DNA from: Ancylostoma caninum
Lineage: Eukaryota > Nematoda > Chromadorea > Rhabditida > Ancylostomatidae
Direction of reading: 5' to 3'
DNA length: 64,000 nucleotides
Assembly: GCA_037903475.1 (NCBI GenBank)
Contig: JBAJFG010000615.1
Location: 1,202,501-1,266,500 of the forward strand
Within the stretch, counting starts at the first letter, position 1, and each line of letters opens with the position of its first letter. Under the pieces are notes generated by a model. The model worked only from the letters and a program-made list of their open reading frames with translations, did not search any database and was not told the DNA's origin. This document shows positions 11,315 through 23,324 of the stretch, in pieces. Made by a program: the position numbers and the translations under genes.

Positions 11315-14300
11315 TCACCTTCCACCGCCATCAGGGGCGTCATAGCGGCATGATACTGGGACGATTCGCACTGCAAAATAAGTTGAGTCTCAGCTTTTTT
11401 TCTCTTGGAGCTTGTAACTAGGTCGTGAGAGAAGTATGAGGTTATATTGTTGCCTAAGGTGGCGTTCACACAACGCCAACATAGGGGTGAATAGTTCACG
11501 TTTGGTATGTAGTTAGCATACTGATTGATAATTGCGCAGAACAAACAAATCACGTTTGGTATGTAGTTAGCATACTGATTGATAATTGCGCAGAACAAAC
11601 AAAGCACAAATAGCGTAACACCTCTTGCTTAGAGTGCGTGAGCATCATTCCCCATTTACTGTAGTCTCTCTCTCTCATCCCAGGAAGAAGAAGACATTTC
11701 AGTCGTGACATAAGATGATCACTGTGATGTTAAAGTGAGGCAAGACACACTCTGAGCCACGTTTGGCTCTTTCTCCCTAAGTGAGAGGCCTGTCGTTACG
11801 CGTGTGGGTGAAAAGTGTCCGTAGAGGTTAGCACCGTCGAAAAAAAGAAATAACTATCAGGCTTACCCTACCACTCTCCAAATCTTTCTTAACGAAGGCA
11901 TTGGAGGAATGAAGGGAGATGCAGGTAGAATCCTTGGATAAGCAGGTAGAAAGCTGGGAGAAGCAGGTAGAATCTTTGGATAAGCAGGTAGAATGCTGGG
12001 AGAAACAGGTAGAATACTGGGAGAAGCAGGTAGAATGCTGGGAGAAGCAGGTAGAATGCTGGGAGAAGCAGGTAGAATGCTGGGAGAAGCAGGTAGAATG
12101 GTGGGAGAAGCAGGTAGAATGGTGGGAGAAGCAGGTAGAATGGTGGGAGAAGCAGGTAGAATCCTGGGAGAAGCAGGTAGAATGCTGGGAGAAGCAGGTA
12201 GAATGGTGGGAGAAGCAGGTATCATCCCTAAATAAGGTTGAAGAAATAAGGTTTGCCATATGAATGCTTCGAAGTTTCAAGCAGGACTCACATTACATCT
12301 TCCTATGGTCGAAATTAATCACAATACGCTTTTCGAGAGTATATTTGTATAGAACAGTGACATATTAGAAAATCTGGTAGGGGTGTGATGTGGATGTACG
12401 TACAGTGCAGGTCAGCAACTTTTGCATCACAGAATACTGCCATCTGGTCTGCCGCGCCGCACCACCTACCCACCTTCATAGACGTTGCTGGTATTGATGT
12501 TTTGCTAATGCTCCACTCGTTTCTATTCAAGTCTTCCTTTTCTTTCCGAAATGCCCCGGTCAGCCTAGCACCAAACATGTCAAAGCGTCAGTCGCAGAGC
12601 CCTACTATCTCAGCGCCCTTCTGGTCTGCCGCGCCGCGCATGTGGCGCGGCGCAGCAGGTTAGATGGGTGTAAAAATGATTGGCCTGCACTGTCCTGCGT
12701 GTCTATGAGGAATTACGCATAGCAGAGTAACCTCAGCCCATTCGGGCGCGGAAAATGCGTCTAATCACGATGGTCCACGTTTTAAAAGCTAAAAAGTCGA
12801 AATTTACTTCAGAGGTACCATGTTTATGATGAAAATGCTCTTTCCTCACTTCTCAGCTTTAAATTGTAAAAGACGTTCTGAAGTTGAAATAAACAAAGAG
12901 TCAAACCTGTTTGTTGCCATTTTGTGCCTTGGCGCAATCCTGAATTACAACAGCAGAAAAGAATTTCCGCAAGATTTTCAGAAGTACATAATTCAATACA
13001 TTGGTAGATAAAATTCGTTAAATAAAGTAGATAGAGAGGAACTATGGTATAATACGACAACAATGCTAGTCATACCTTGACCTTGCACCATATCCGATGA
13101 ATCACCTGAACAAAAACTGCTTCTAGGTGGGTATTCTGTGAAGGGTGTGCTATAGTGCTATACAGTCAGTGGAATTAGACATTTCTCTACTCATACTGAT
13201 GGATTCTTTGGTCAGCATTAGAAGCAATAAAGGGGAAACATTTAAATCCATGTTGCACATCATGGATAAATGACAGGCGAATTAAAGGTCTGCAATTGGT
13301 CGGTGTCGCAAAGTGGCCAGTCGCGGAATCAGCGTCATATCGTCCTAGACTTATATGGAATACTAAAGTTCTCTACTCAGTACAGCCTGGCAATGAGAAA
13401 GGACCTTAAAATTAAAAAAATAAGCCTTGTCAAATGATTCAGCAGGGAATGCAAAAACTCGCTGGCAACTCGATTACTCCCCGATTTTTGTCATGGAAAC
13501 AATAGTCAACCAATAATTAGGTATACCGTACGGATATTTTTATTTCAGAGCAACGCCGAAACCTCGAGATTCTATCATAGATCACGGTTCCTGTACCATT
13601 TTCCCAATATTTTTTTTCCACTAGATTTTCAGCGGTCGAAGTTTATAAGCCTGCATACTTCTGTGGCGTTTTGCTGCCATTTTGCGGCTGATGGAGAAAA
13701 ATAAGCTCAGGAGAAAACGAATTGCTTGCCAAAGACGTCATGGAGGAAAGGCAAAGTTTGTACGTGGTCGTAGAATTGGCAGAAAATTTCAAAATTTTTT
13801 GAAAATCAGCTCCCAGATTTGGGGTTGTCACATACAGTGGCGGCCACATATTTAGCAAGCTGCCGATATCCAAATGATGAAAATATAAAATCTGTACTTC
13901 ATGCTTGGAACCCCCTATCAGGATAATACTCGAGAATGTGATAAGGCATAGTGTTCTCTTTCTTGTCTCTACTCGACTCCTCAACAAATTGTTTCTGGAT
14001 GGAATATCACGTTTTCTTTGAATTTAGAACTGAAAATGCAGTACTTTTAGAAATAGTTTCATTTTTCTCTTATTTCATTTCATTTAATCGAGAGAAAATG
14101 TGACTTTATTTCTGATATTTGTGCGAATTTTGCTTGGAAGTTTTGATGAGCAGTTTTTCAACACAAAGAAGGACAAAGGTCGTCAACATTGTTAAGTAAT
14201 TGAGAAAAAAAAGGATGCATGGCGATTACAAATAGAAGGCATGCACTTCGGCTGCGGATTTTTCTCCGATTTGTGCTACTAACAGGCTTTTAATTGATCA

Positions 14301-15243
14301 CGGGAAAATTCCGACGCTTGCATTATTCTTGACATTCAATAGAATGAAATTTTTGGCAAATTTTCGGTTTGTTTCTGTCCCTAGCTCCAGCTAATATGGA
14401 GAGCACGCTAATAGAGTCCATAGCAAAATATTGAAGAGAAAAGTGCTTAATTTGAATCACCACTCCATCTTTCTCCATAGGTCAATACAAAACTTTTATA
14501 TCTGGTCTCGCGAAAGCCGACGAAATTGAAATCTAGTTCCAAATCACTCCGTGCCCGTGGTGAGCAACAGGAATGGAGCCTCCATTGAGCCTCGAATATT
14601 ATTTTGATGGCTCACCCTTGGGCTGGGATGTGCAAAAAAATTCTGCCGCCCAAAATCGTTTGCGTGCTAAATATGTGGCCGCCACTGCATGCAGATATAT
14701 GTATGTATGTGCTTGAAGTGCAAAACATGAAATGAACTGAAAAGGTTGTCTGCGCATTTCGCTTTTGTTGTTCTTGTTGTTGTTGTTGTTGCTGCTGCCG
14801 TTATTATTGTAGAACAGAAGGAACCACTCTTTTAAGTTGGTCCTAATTTGGACAGAAAACTCTCCGCGAGTGCTATCTTTAGGCTCGCTATGACATAAAA
14901 TCAATATGACGCTATTGTGATTTTCTTTTTTGCAAGGGTTTTATGAAAGCCACTTTGAGAAACTGACCTGGGTAGTAATCTTCCTTCGTAGCATCATAAT
15001 CAGTTTTGGGCACGTGACCAAACTCTAAAATATATTTTTTAACAGCGCATCTCTCACTTTGAAATTATGTGAATCCTTACTATCTTTAGTCAAGGGTGCC
15101 GGTGTAGGAATTAGCTCTGGATTGAGTGGGGGTGAAAATAGACGACGAGGATTGTACGTCACTCCTTGACCTAAATCTATGTATATCATAAGCATCAAGG
15201 GTAACCGAGCGTCAAGGGCCACTGCAGAATGTTGCCAGTGAAA

Positions 15244-15287
<44 letters not shown>

Positions 15288-17621
15288 TTATATGCATCGT
15301 GGAGAGTCACAATGCAAGCCTTCGCAAAGAATGGTATTGGAGAAATATTCTATAAACGGAGAAGTATTCTTCAATGAATCTTGAGTAGGAGAAGCTAAGT
15401 TTACTCGTTATATAAATGGCCTTGCTCCGCGAAGCCTTTTTTCTTGTACGCAATTGGAACGAGGATCGAAAGAAGGAGTTCATATGTGAAGTAATTTCTT
15501 AACTATTATAGAAGTATTTCAAGTAGTGCCACTTCAGGGGCAAAAAAACGAATATGCTGGTGGAAGCTTTGTATCTGAGTGTCTATGTATATGCGACAAC
15601 CATATATAAAAACTAAATCCTTCAGAATTGTGTCACTGAAAAAAAGATCACATTTTCTCGAACCCAATTTTTTTCTGATACATATAGCAAGAGTCACAGA
15701 TGATGCACAGCCAAGGATTAATTTGGTTGTCACTAAAGTTTCCGACCACCTCATCCTCCAGTTACTGTGCGACTTTTGAAGTAAAAGTAAGGTCATCACT
15801 CTCTTCGGTAAAAGAAGTGTCCAGCGGTGTGCCACAAGAGGAGTTCTATCGCCCCTGCTATTTCATTTATACATATGTATACAGCCGACATTCCCGGGAT
15901 ATTGGACAAGAAGGGAATTAAATGCAAACAGCTTGCAGATGACTTGAAAATTTATCACGAAGTCTCATGTGCTGGAGATGTAGCCGCAACTGCCATTCAG
16001 TTGGCAATAAACGATTTAGATCAGTGGTCAAAAGACTGGCTGATTCCCTTGTCTGCTGAGAAAACGTTGCATCTTCAAATAGGAGACTCTAGTATTGAAA
16101 CCTTTCATAATATTTCTTCGGTTCCCATTAAGATAGTAGAATCAGTTAGAGATTTGGGTTTTCATTGTAATGAATCTATTGATTTTTCAGCCCATTATGA
16201 GAAAACCCGTCATGTCGCAAAGTAATGACTCGTAATTTCCAAATTTTCAGAGCCCTGCCAACTAAAGATACGAACCTGTTGTTATTAGCGTATAAAATGT
16301 ATGTAAGACCCATATTGGAATGGGTTTCCACTGTCATCAACCCATACCTTAGACAAGATGTTCTCATGTTTGAAAGATTTCAGAATAATTATATTATGTA
16401 GAAAATTGTTCATTAGAATGAATGAGACTTCTAATTCCAGCATTCCCAACTCAAGTATCAGGAATGCTCGTCCAACTCAAGTATCAGGAATGCTCATCTT
16501 GGCCTAGCAACCCTCGAGTCTAGAAGCACAATGCTTGATATTCCTTTACTTTGCTTTACTTTATGTACATAAAGTGCCTGACACTGCAACTAACGTTAAT
16601 GCTCTTGATTTTTCCAGCATTACACCCTTAATAACTGAGGGTGGCCCTTTCAAAATCGCGTTTCCAAAACCTAAACGTGTAATAAGGGCAACTAGCTCTA
16701 CGTCGAGGCAGGAACTGAATACATCAAAGTGAGCAGGAAAATCCCCACCAGTTCACCGCTTCGTCAGAAAAGCTGTTAGGTCCAATTACTATACATTTTC
16801 GTAGTAATGGTAACTGCTCAATCAGAACGTGTATTTTATCTGAATTGTGTCTTCATAGCGTTATAAATGAGACGCAAACGAATAAGCCATAGAAAAAAGT
16901 GTAATAAAAACGAATTGTACATTGACCATCGGGCGTAAATGAGCTTGGGTATATTATTTTTTATTTTTCTTTAATTTTTTTGTTTTTTTTTAATTTTTTT
17001 AGGCCCTAAAACAATTATTCCCCCATTCTGTTAATGTGGTCTGAACACACCATTTCTGGGCCCAGCCCCATTCCCCTTCGATCCTGAAAAATAACTGCAT
17101 TTTGTGTGTTGAGATACTTATTTTTGAAAAAAGAAAGCTAATGTACCTTGATTATTCGATGCTTTGTCATTCAATAGAATTGCGTTTGTGGCACCTGAAG
17201 CAAACACCTCTCAATCACTCCCGTGATATTAACAACAAACTACACCACTTTTTTGCTAGATTTGACTTTCAGGCATTACTGCTAAAGAAATGTGTACATG
17301 CTGATTCGCTGCTCTTCAGTCACCCAAGGTGTAAAGTTGGTACAATATAGAAATTACTACTGCTATCTATGATTAGACACTGTGATGCGTATTTGTCTCA
17401 AATACGGCCCCATCTAGAAAGATACTGTTTTTTTATCCTATCTCTTCTTCAATTTTTATTTCTCTTCATTTCTTCATTTCTTTCCTAGGAAGGAACAAAC
17501 TCACATGGATCAATAGTTCAAAGATTAGTCGAAAATTGAACTCACGACCATCACCTGATACACCGTTCTGCGCAATAATCGACGCTGGTATCACCGTTAA
17601 AAAAAGCAACAACCAGATCAT
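11315..17621 (-). CDS. Small secreted protein B, PKxDYD family (unrecognised), 5 exons, 102 aa
   Basis: Minus-strand exons are 17546-17621, 15081-15170, 14968-15024, 13076-13105 and 11315-11370. All junctions are phase 1 and the sum is 103 codons including TGA. The start opens a 17-residue leader (MIWLLLFLTVIPASIIA) cut before QNG. Residues 26-56 are rich in proline and asparagine (NPRRLF, PPLNPEL, PTPAP). Residues 61-74 are acidic and tyrosine-rich (PKTDYDATKEDYYP). A 10-residue exon (GDSSDMVQGQ) follows, and the last exon ends RYDAPDGGGR. It resembles gene A in leader, exon size, phase and the PKxDYD motif, but overall identity is low. Introns hold a minisatellite (intron 4), a Tc1-like element (intron 3) and a LINE remnant (intron 1). 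Function is unknown. The short exon 4 and the exact exon 1 donor are the least certain points. Confidence 0.55.
11496..11603. repeat. Two direct copies of a 54-bp unit
   Basis: The unit beginning TCACGTTTGGTATGTAGTTA occurs twice in a row with almost no change. It also creates a repeated peptide in an otherwise chance minus-strand frame downstream of gene B exon 4. Such fresh duplication suggests recent replication slippage. Confidence 0.9.
11919..12230. repeat. 21-bp minisatellite, about 14 units
   Basis: The unit is GGGAGAAGCAGGTAGAATGC plus one base, with variants only at a few sites (ATGCT, ATGGT, ATCCT, CTTTGGATA). Because 21 is a multiple of three and the units lack stops, four different frames appear open across it. 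None has a believable start or splice context. It lies in intron 4 of gene B. Confidence 0.9.
13835..14687. mobile_element. Tc1-like non-autonomous element, copy 2
   Basis: The ends CAGTGGCGGCCACATATTTA and TAAATATGTGGCCGCCACTG are inverted repeats. The left flank is TA and the right flank is CA. The interior matches 9068-10223 without the nested repeat. It lies in intron 3 of gene B. No open transposase was seen. Confidence 0.85.
14766..14815. repeat. Impure GTT/GCT triplet repeat
   Basis: A run of GTT units grades into GCTGCTGCC and TTATTATTG. The minus strand reads as poly-Asn in one frame, which is a chance consequence. Confidence 0.85.
15247..15289. repeat. TTTA tetranucleotide microsatellite
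   Basis: About ten perfect TTTA units in intron 1 of gene B. Confidence 0.95.
15770..16400 (+). pseudogene. LINE (jockey/CR1-type) reverse transcriptase, 3' remnant
   Basis: In three frames the plus strand gives SSGVPQ (palm motif before the active site), then ADIPGILDKKGIKCKQLADDL with the catalytic A-D-D box, then DQWSKDWLIPLSAEKT and VRDLGFHC. After a further frameshift it gives LLLAYKMYVRPILEW. This order matches the palm and thumb of non-LTR retrotransposon reverse transcriptases such as jockey and CR1. The second Y/F of the usual FADD box is Leu here. The upstream endonuclease and fingers are missing, so it is a truncated dead copy. It lies antisense in intron 1 of gene B. Confidence 0.85.
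16438..16498. repeat. 30-bp tandem duplication
   Basis: CCAACTCAAGTATCAGGAAT followed by GCTC occurs twice in a row just past the LINE remnant. Confidence 0.8.
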
Positions 17622-18739
17622 TCCCAATTCGAGTCGTTTGGTAACAATCTAGAGAATTCGATAACGGTGCTTTGCTCCTACACAGCCTCGATATCAAATA
17701 TAGAGGGGTATGGTCGTCGTTGAACACTACAGATGATAAGCTTGAAACATCAATAGATTGGTTTGGAGGACTTTAGTCATGCTGAGCATGGGTAACTTGT
17801 GATGATATAGCCTTTACGTTTAAAAGTAGAAAATACAAAAGAATTTCTGAAAGTCACCGAATAGAGGCTCACAAGTGAAAACAGTCTATATGATAAGAGT
17901 CGACGGCAGTTCGACCATGGATATTTGCACACTAACTACAAAGACATTAAAGAGTTTTTCTAACGGTGTTTACCTACAAATTAATTAAAATTAATTACGC
18001 ATCAAAGTCCTTTTTTTGGGGACGCACATGTTGAAACTGTCCCTGGGGACGCACATGCTTGAAACTGTGCCTACTTTATTGGAAAGGAAGTAGAACCCAT
18101 TTAGACGATTTTTTTTCGTGAAGTTGGGTGGTTTATTGCGTTAGGATGCTAAATTCCATTGCTTGTGAGGTCAAGTGAACGATGAGGCAGGTGTGGGCTA
18201 AGATTTTTTCATTAGTATTTAGTATTTGAGCTAGCATTAGAAATGTAACGAATCAAACTCTTCATCACGCTTCGAGGAAACGAATAGTTAAACCAGTCAG
18301 AACAAAAACGCATCCCCTTTTTCTTAATGACCTCCGAGAATACTTCTTTCGTACGTCGACAAAAAATAGATGGTTTTGCTCAGAACATGGGAGTATTGAT
18401 ATCCTGGTACGCTAATGTAAATTTTACTTCGGACGACTACTGCTCGCGCTTCAAAAGAAATGTCAGCAAAAGCATGTGTGTTCTGGAATTTCAACAAAAA
18501 GACCGAGTCATGGCAAAATACTCGAAGGAATTAGAAATGTGGACCAATTCATGGACAAGACAGCTGTTAGGAATAGAAGAAAGAGTTCTCCTGGACAGTT
18601 AGTTCGTTTAGAAATATAATGTTGCGTATTCCACTAATTCTCGTTGCATTTGAACTAATTCCCAGCAATCTTTTTCTTTTTCGGTCAAAATACTGCATTA
18701 GTCTCGCACTTATTGAACACTATCACTATTTTCGTACAC
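17622..18739. other. Upstream region of gene B, no other gene seen
   Basis: A weak TATA-like tract (minus strand CTCTATATTTGA) lies near 17698-17708, about 80 bases before the gene B start. A 28-bp unit containing GGGGACGCACATG is duplicated at 18017-18070. A 91-codon plus-strand frame at 18327-18602 has no recognisable domain or splice context. Confidence 0.4.
18017..18070. repeat. Two direct copies of a 28-bp unit
   Basis: GGGGACGCACATG followed by TTGAAACTGT is repeated once in direct orientation with small changes. Confidence 0.8.
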
Positions 18740-19002
18740 AGAAATAATTGAAATCCGTATAAATTGTTCCATATCCATTGCGAAGTAGTTCTACCGCTGT
18801 CATTTATCTTTCGTGGAGCAGTCCTTTACGGCGGAGTTACTCTCTCCCGGTTTCCCTCAACTTTGAAAAAGTGGTTTTTCACTATTACTTACACTATTAC
18901 TATTACTTACACTTACACTTATCGTAGTTTATCTTCGAAAGAGTTTTCCACTATTACTTACACTTACACTTAAGAATGGGTTTAAGGCTATGCTTACCTA
19001 TG

Positions 19003-19036
19003 CTTAAGAATGGGTTTAAGGCTTAGGCTTAGGCTT
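19003..19036 (+). repeat. Short TTAGGC telomere-like tract
   Basis: TTAAGGCTTAGGCTTAGGCT contains two perfect TTAGGC units, the nematode telomere repeat, inside the tRNA-carrying element. Related tracts occur near 8140-8190 and 47455-47603. Confidence 0.6.
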
Positions 19037-19142
19037 CACAGGAGTGGCCCCACCCAACTCCCTTTTCACCTAAATTTCTAAGATAAACTACGATAAGTGT
19101 AAGTGTAAGTAATAGTGGACACCATTTGTATGTTGCATCGCG

Positions 19143-19220
19143 TGCGCGCATAGCTCAGTGGGTTGAGCGAATGATCGACGTTGTGGTGGTCAGGGGATCG
19201 AATCCTGCCCTGTGCCCCCG
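19143..19220 (+). other. tRNA-like unit 2 (copy 2)
   Basis: It contains GCGCGCATAGCTCAGTGGGT (A box) and GGGGATCGAATCCTG (B box). It is nearly identical to 7961-8036 in opposite orientation. It may retain RNA polymerase III promoter function but does not look like a standard tRNA gene. Confidence 0.6.
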
Positions 19221-19290
19221 TTTTGCAAATACATATAGTATGCTGCCTACGACTGCTGCAGTTATCTAACAAACTCCAACATAAAAAGTA

Positions 19291-19364
19291 GCCCGGATGG
19301 CTCAGTGGTTTGAGTGGCAGATTGCAATCTGTCCCTATCGCTGGTTCCACTCCGTTGGAGATCC
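19291..19364 (+). other. tRNA-like unit 1 (copy 2)
   Basis: GCCCGGATGGCTCAGTGG is the A box and GGTTCCACTCC is a diverged B box. It matches 7818-7889 in opposite orientation. Confidence 0.55.
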
Positions 19365-20274
19365 AGAGTTAAGTATCGCAGTGTTTGGGGTTCACTGCTT
19401 GGAACGTCCCCCGTGATCTCCTTCGGGTAGTCCAGGAAGGCATCCGGCAACGTTTTGCATGAATTTCGAAGATAAACTACGATAAGTGTAAGTGTAAGTT
19501 ATAGTAATAGTGTAAGTAATAGTGAAAAACCACTTTTTCAAAGCTGAGGGAAACCGGGAGAGAGTAACTCCGCCGTAAAGGACTGCTCCACGAAAGATAA
19601 ATGATATTTGTACGGATTTCAATTATTTCTGAGGACCCCGAATTGGATGAGCTTTATTATTGAGATGGGATAACTAAAGTAATGTGTCCATCTATAGAAG
19701 AATAACGGCCATTTTTGTGTTCGCGAAGCAGTGTACTATAGCAGAAAATGGAAGAGTTGGCTTCGCTCATTGTGTATTCAGAAATCTTTCCCCATGAAGA
19801 TCACAAAAATGAAAAAAAAAACGTGAAAGTTGTGAAAATGGTCCCCTGCTTTATAGCCTTAACATATCCACTGCACTCTGTCTACTATGGACTAGAATTG
19901 TATTTTTCTTCGCTTTCTCCCAAGCTCGAGTGATTTATAGCTCATTAATACCGGAGCGCCGAAGGGTGGCGGCGGCAGGCGCCCGCCGGCGCCCATGTGC
20001 AGTGGCTGCCGGACCCGACTGTAAGTGAAGCTTCTGAAGGAAATGTTCTCATGAAATGGTGACAGGAACTAGTTTCGAAGAGTTGGAATGCACACAGTAT
20101 CTCAGATCCACCAGTGCAGATGCGAAAGTAGGACTACTGCAACGAAAAAAACCACTCAACTTCGAGGTGTCTTTTTTTTTCAAGGCGTTGATGGTGAATA
20201 AGCTCAACAATGCAACAAGTATTTTCCTCTACAGATGCAACTTGGATAATTAGTCATTGGTCAAATTTCTTTTA

Positions 20275-21367
20275 CACTAGCGGCCGCGTAATCTCAAAAA
20301 TTTGCGCGATTTCCCGAGAAATCGCATACTTTTCGAGATTTTCCTATAACTTGGCTGAAAGTTGACTTTTTTGAAAACCAACATACCACGGTATTGTGCG
20401 TGTCGTCCTCTACCTATCTGCTGTATCAGCTCCAGAAATGGGTCACTCATTAACTTGTAGGCTGCGTGACCTCTTTTTTTCCTCGTGTTTCCCCTGTGGC
20501 ACTCTACCACATGACCAATTGTGACCAATTAACGCTTGAATTTCTAGTTAGAAACTAACTTTTCTTGGGGAAGTCTTCACCAAGAGATATTATCCGAGTC
20601 GTAGAGTTGAGTTCACAAGCATCATTTTGATATCTCACTCGGTTTCAAAATTTCAAAAAAAAATTCATGCGGCGATTGGCTACGAATTGCAATTTTTCCG
20701 TGATTTCTTTATGGTAAGACAAGAAATCACTTCAATTATATTCATAGTCATATCCTGAGTTCCTTTCACCTAAGCAGTGTGACCTGCAAAAAAATGTACT
20801 TGAACTGAATTCATTCCATAAATTGAAAAAAATTAGCTGATGTTAATGTACATTTTCTTCGCAAGAACTTAGGTGAAAGGAACTCAGAATATGACTATGG
20901 ATGTTACTGAAGTGATTTCTTGTCTTACCATAAGGAAATCACGGAAATATTTACAATCCGTAGCCAATCGCCACATAAACTTTTTTTGAAATTTTGAAAC
21001 CGAGTCAGATATCAAAATGATGCTTATGAGCTCACCTCTGCGACTCGAATAATATCTGTTGATGAAGACTTCCCCAAGAAAAGTTAGTTTCTAACTGGAA
21101 AATCAAACGTTAATTGGTCATAATTGGTCATGTGATAGAGTGCCACAGGGAAAACACGCGGAAAAAAGGGGCCACGCAGCCTGCAAGTTAACGAGTGACC
21201 CATTTCTGGAGCTGATACCGCAGATAGGTAGAGGACGACACGCACAATACCGTGGTATGTTGGTTTTCAAAAAAAGTCAACTTTCAGCCAAGTTATAGGA
21301 AAATCTCGAAAAGTATGCGATTTCTCGCGAAATCGCGCAAATTTTTGAGATTACGGGGCCGGTAGTG
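20275..21367. mobile_element. 1.1-kb near-perfect palindromic fold-back element
   Basis: The left arm starts CACTAGCGGCCGCGTAATC. The right arm, reverse-complemented, starts CACTACCGGCCCCGTAATC. The two arms then agree almost base for base for about 500 bp, down to a short asymmetrical centre near 20780-20870. TA flanks both sides (20273-20274, 21368-21369). It codes for nothing convincing. Such long palindromes are typical of nematode fold-back DNA elements. Confidence 0.9.
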
Positions 21368-21369
21368 TA

Positions 21370-23324
21370 CCGGTTTCTACAAATGTTAAAACTTCTTATT
21401 GAATGCAACAGAATAAAAGACAAAGAATGGGGCAGTGTGAACAGGTTGGAAGGAAGGCACAATCATCACGCTATGATAGCTCGTTGACAGCCGAGCTTTC
21501 AAGATTGTTCAGAGAAATCTGAAAAAAGTCAATTTTTTATGGAGCTGACGCAGGGGAAATGTTAGTGATGATAATTCAAATTAAAAAAAATCATGCATTG
21601 TGATACATCTAAACGGCTTAGAGTGGGCGTTTATAAAGCTTTCCTCACAGCATAATAGACTTTCCATTGCTGTCCATATTTTCTCACCAAGATATTAAGA
21701 TGCGCTTAGTGCTTCTATCAAAGATTCTTTTTCATGCCACGTTCTGACATTTACATAAAAAGTTTTGCATTTCAATGCCAATCTTCGATTACGGCAATCT
21801 GCATTTTCAGACGGAGCAGCCTAAGACGTTGGAAGAATTAGATGGTCTATATGACTACACTAGTGGACGGCATGCCCGGCTTCGCTCGGGTGTTCTACTA
21901 CCCCCTGATATATTTCACACATTCGGCTATTTCACACTGAAAGTATTTTTTGATCAGTGCGTTAAAAAAATTTAAGTAACAGACTATTTTTCAACGTAAC
22001 CATCACATCATCAATGAAGCTATGTATTTGGGTGATGACTCGATGGAAAGCGCCTGTCATATATGTGTTCAGCGTGTTCGGGAACCCCAACAACGTGCTC
22101 CTATCCGATGTTGTGCAAAAGCGAAAAAATTAGTGAATTGATATCATCGTGCAGTGTGATTCCTACATCCGTGCGCGTCATATTCATGAATCCCAGTAGG
22201 TACACCTTGGCTGGCCCAGCCAAAAAGGAGCGAAAGATCAATGAAATCGATAAATCAGCAAATCCTCCAAACCGATGAAATCGATAAATCGATAAAATTG
22301 TTTAAAATGACAATAGGCCCCCGTAGAACCTACATGCGAAATCTGGTCCCGATCGCTCCATCCTCCGCGATTTCTTTTCGGAACACACACACAAACAAAC
22401 AAACATTCACTTTTATACATACAGATCCACGAAATTACCAACAACATTGCTCACCTGTTCTGGTGGGAATGACTTCATACATGCAATGACTAAAACAAGT
22501 GAGAAAATTTGTGATTAACGCTAAGCAATAACTAATTGTTGAACTGAAAGCTCTTATTCGCGCTGCCTATTAAACGCACATATATTTCACAAAACTTTGA
22601 AATAGATTCCCAACCAAATGGTTTTGTAGAGCAATTATACTGATAGAATACCATGAAATTGATGTTTTGATTCACTTCCAAGGATTAAAGATGGTGTTGA
22701 GGCTGTAAATTTGTCTATTACTTCTTCCAGCGTTTGTATTTGTAAGAAATGTGCGTTATATTAATGGTGCCCCTGCCTCTCCTATGTGCCTTCAATGCAA
22801 TATAAAAATACCATGAATACCACCCCTAACAAAATGCATATCCCTTTTTATTGTGACTAATTGTGACATCCACTTGATCATGTCTCAAAAGAGTATTTCT
22901 CATTTTCCTTTGAACATACAAAGGAGACGTCACTTACTGTACTTCTGACCTAGTGAACTAAGTTTGAATGTGTGCATATTTGTGCATGTTTGTACCTATG
23001 TTTGTGAGTATATAAATTTGTGTACGTGTACCAGTTTACGAGCATATGCTAATCGGATATACGTGTATATAAATGTACAACAAGTATCTTCAGCCCTTAC
23101 TAGAAAGCAACTGATGCGGCTGTAGGTGCTGCAAATGTCTGCAAATAAGAGCAGTGAACTTTCTACCTATCTCATTCGCATTTCTTAGCACGCAATTATT
23201 CGGATATGGTAATGAAATATCATGTCGCAGCTCTGGTAGCTCTCACTCGCTTAGGAAGTGTTGTCCTGTGATTGTGCCCCACTTGGTTAGTTTCCATTTT
23301 TGATCCACATTGATGTAGACTGGT
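21370..23324. other. Spacer with no gene seen
   Basis: No recognisable exon or large repeat was found. A possible splice donor context (minus strand, AGAACAG before GTGAGC near 22457) was not supported by neighbouring exons. Confidence 0.4.

Larger units (their letters stand above)
18740..20021. mobile_element. Rearranged second copy of the tRNA-carrying element
   Basis: Bases 19080-20021 are the reverse complement of 7129-8105, including the terminus CCGGACCCGACTG next to TA at 20022. The other end is not the expected terminus. Instead 18740-18930 repeats, in opposite orientation, the block at 19455-19640 (AGAAATAATTGAAATCCGTA). This makes a 190-bp inverted pair around the tRNA-like units. 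The layout suggests fold-back synthesis or recombination between copies. Confidence 0.8.

Noticed and set aside
11104..11607. 167-codon minus-strand open frame
   Set aside because: It runs through a 54-bp direct duplication and a gene B exon in a different frame; it has no recognisable domain.
11828..12280. Long repetitive frames (CFSHHST, GEAGRML, WEKQVE types)
   Set aside because: They are translations of the 21-bp minisatellite in several frames, with no start, splice or codon evidence.
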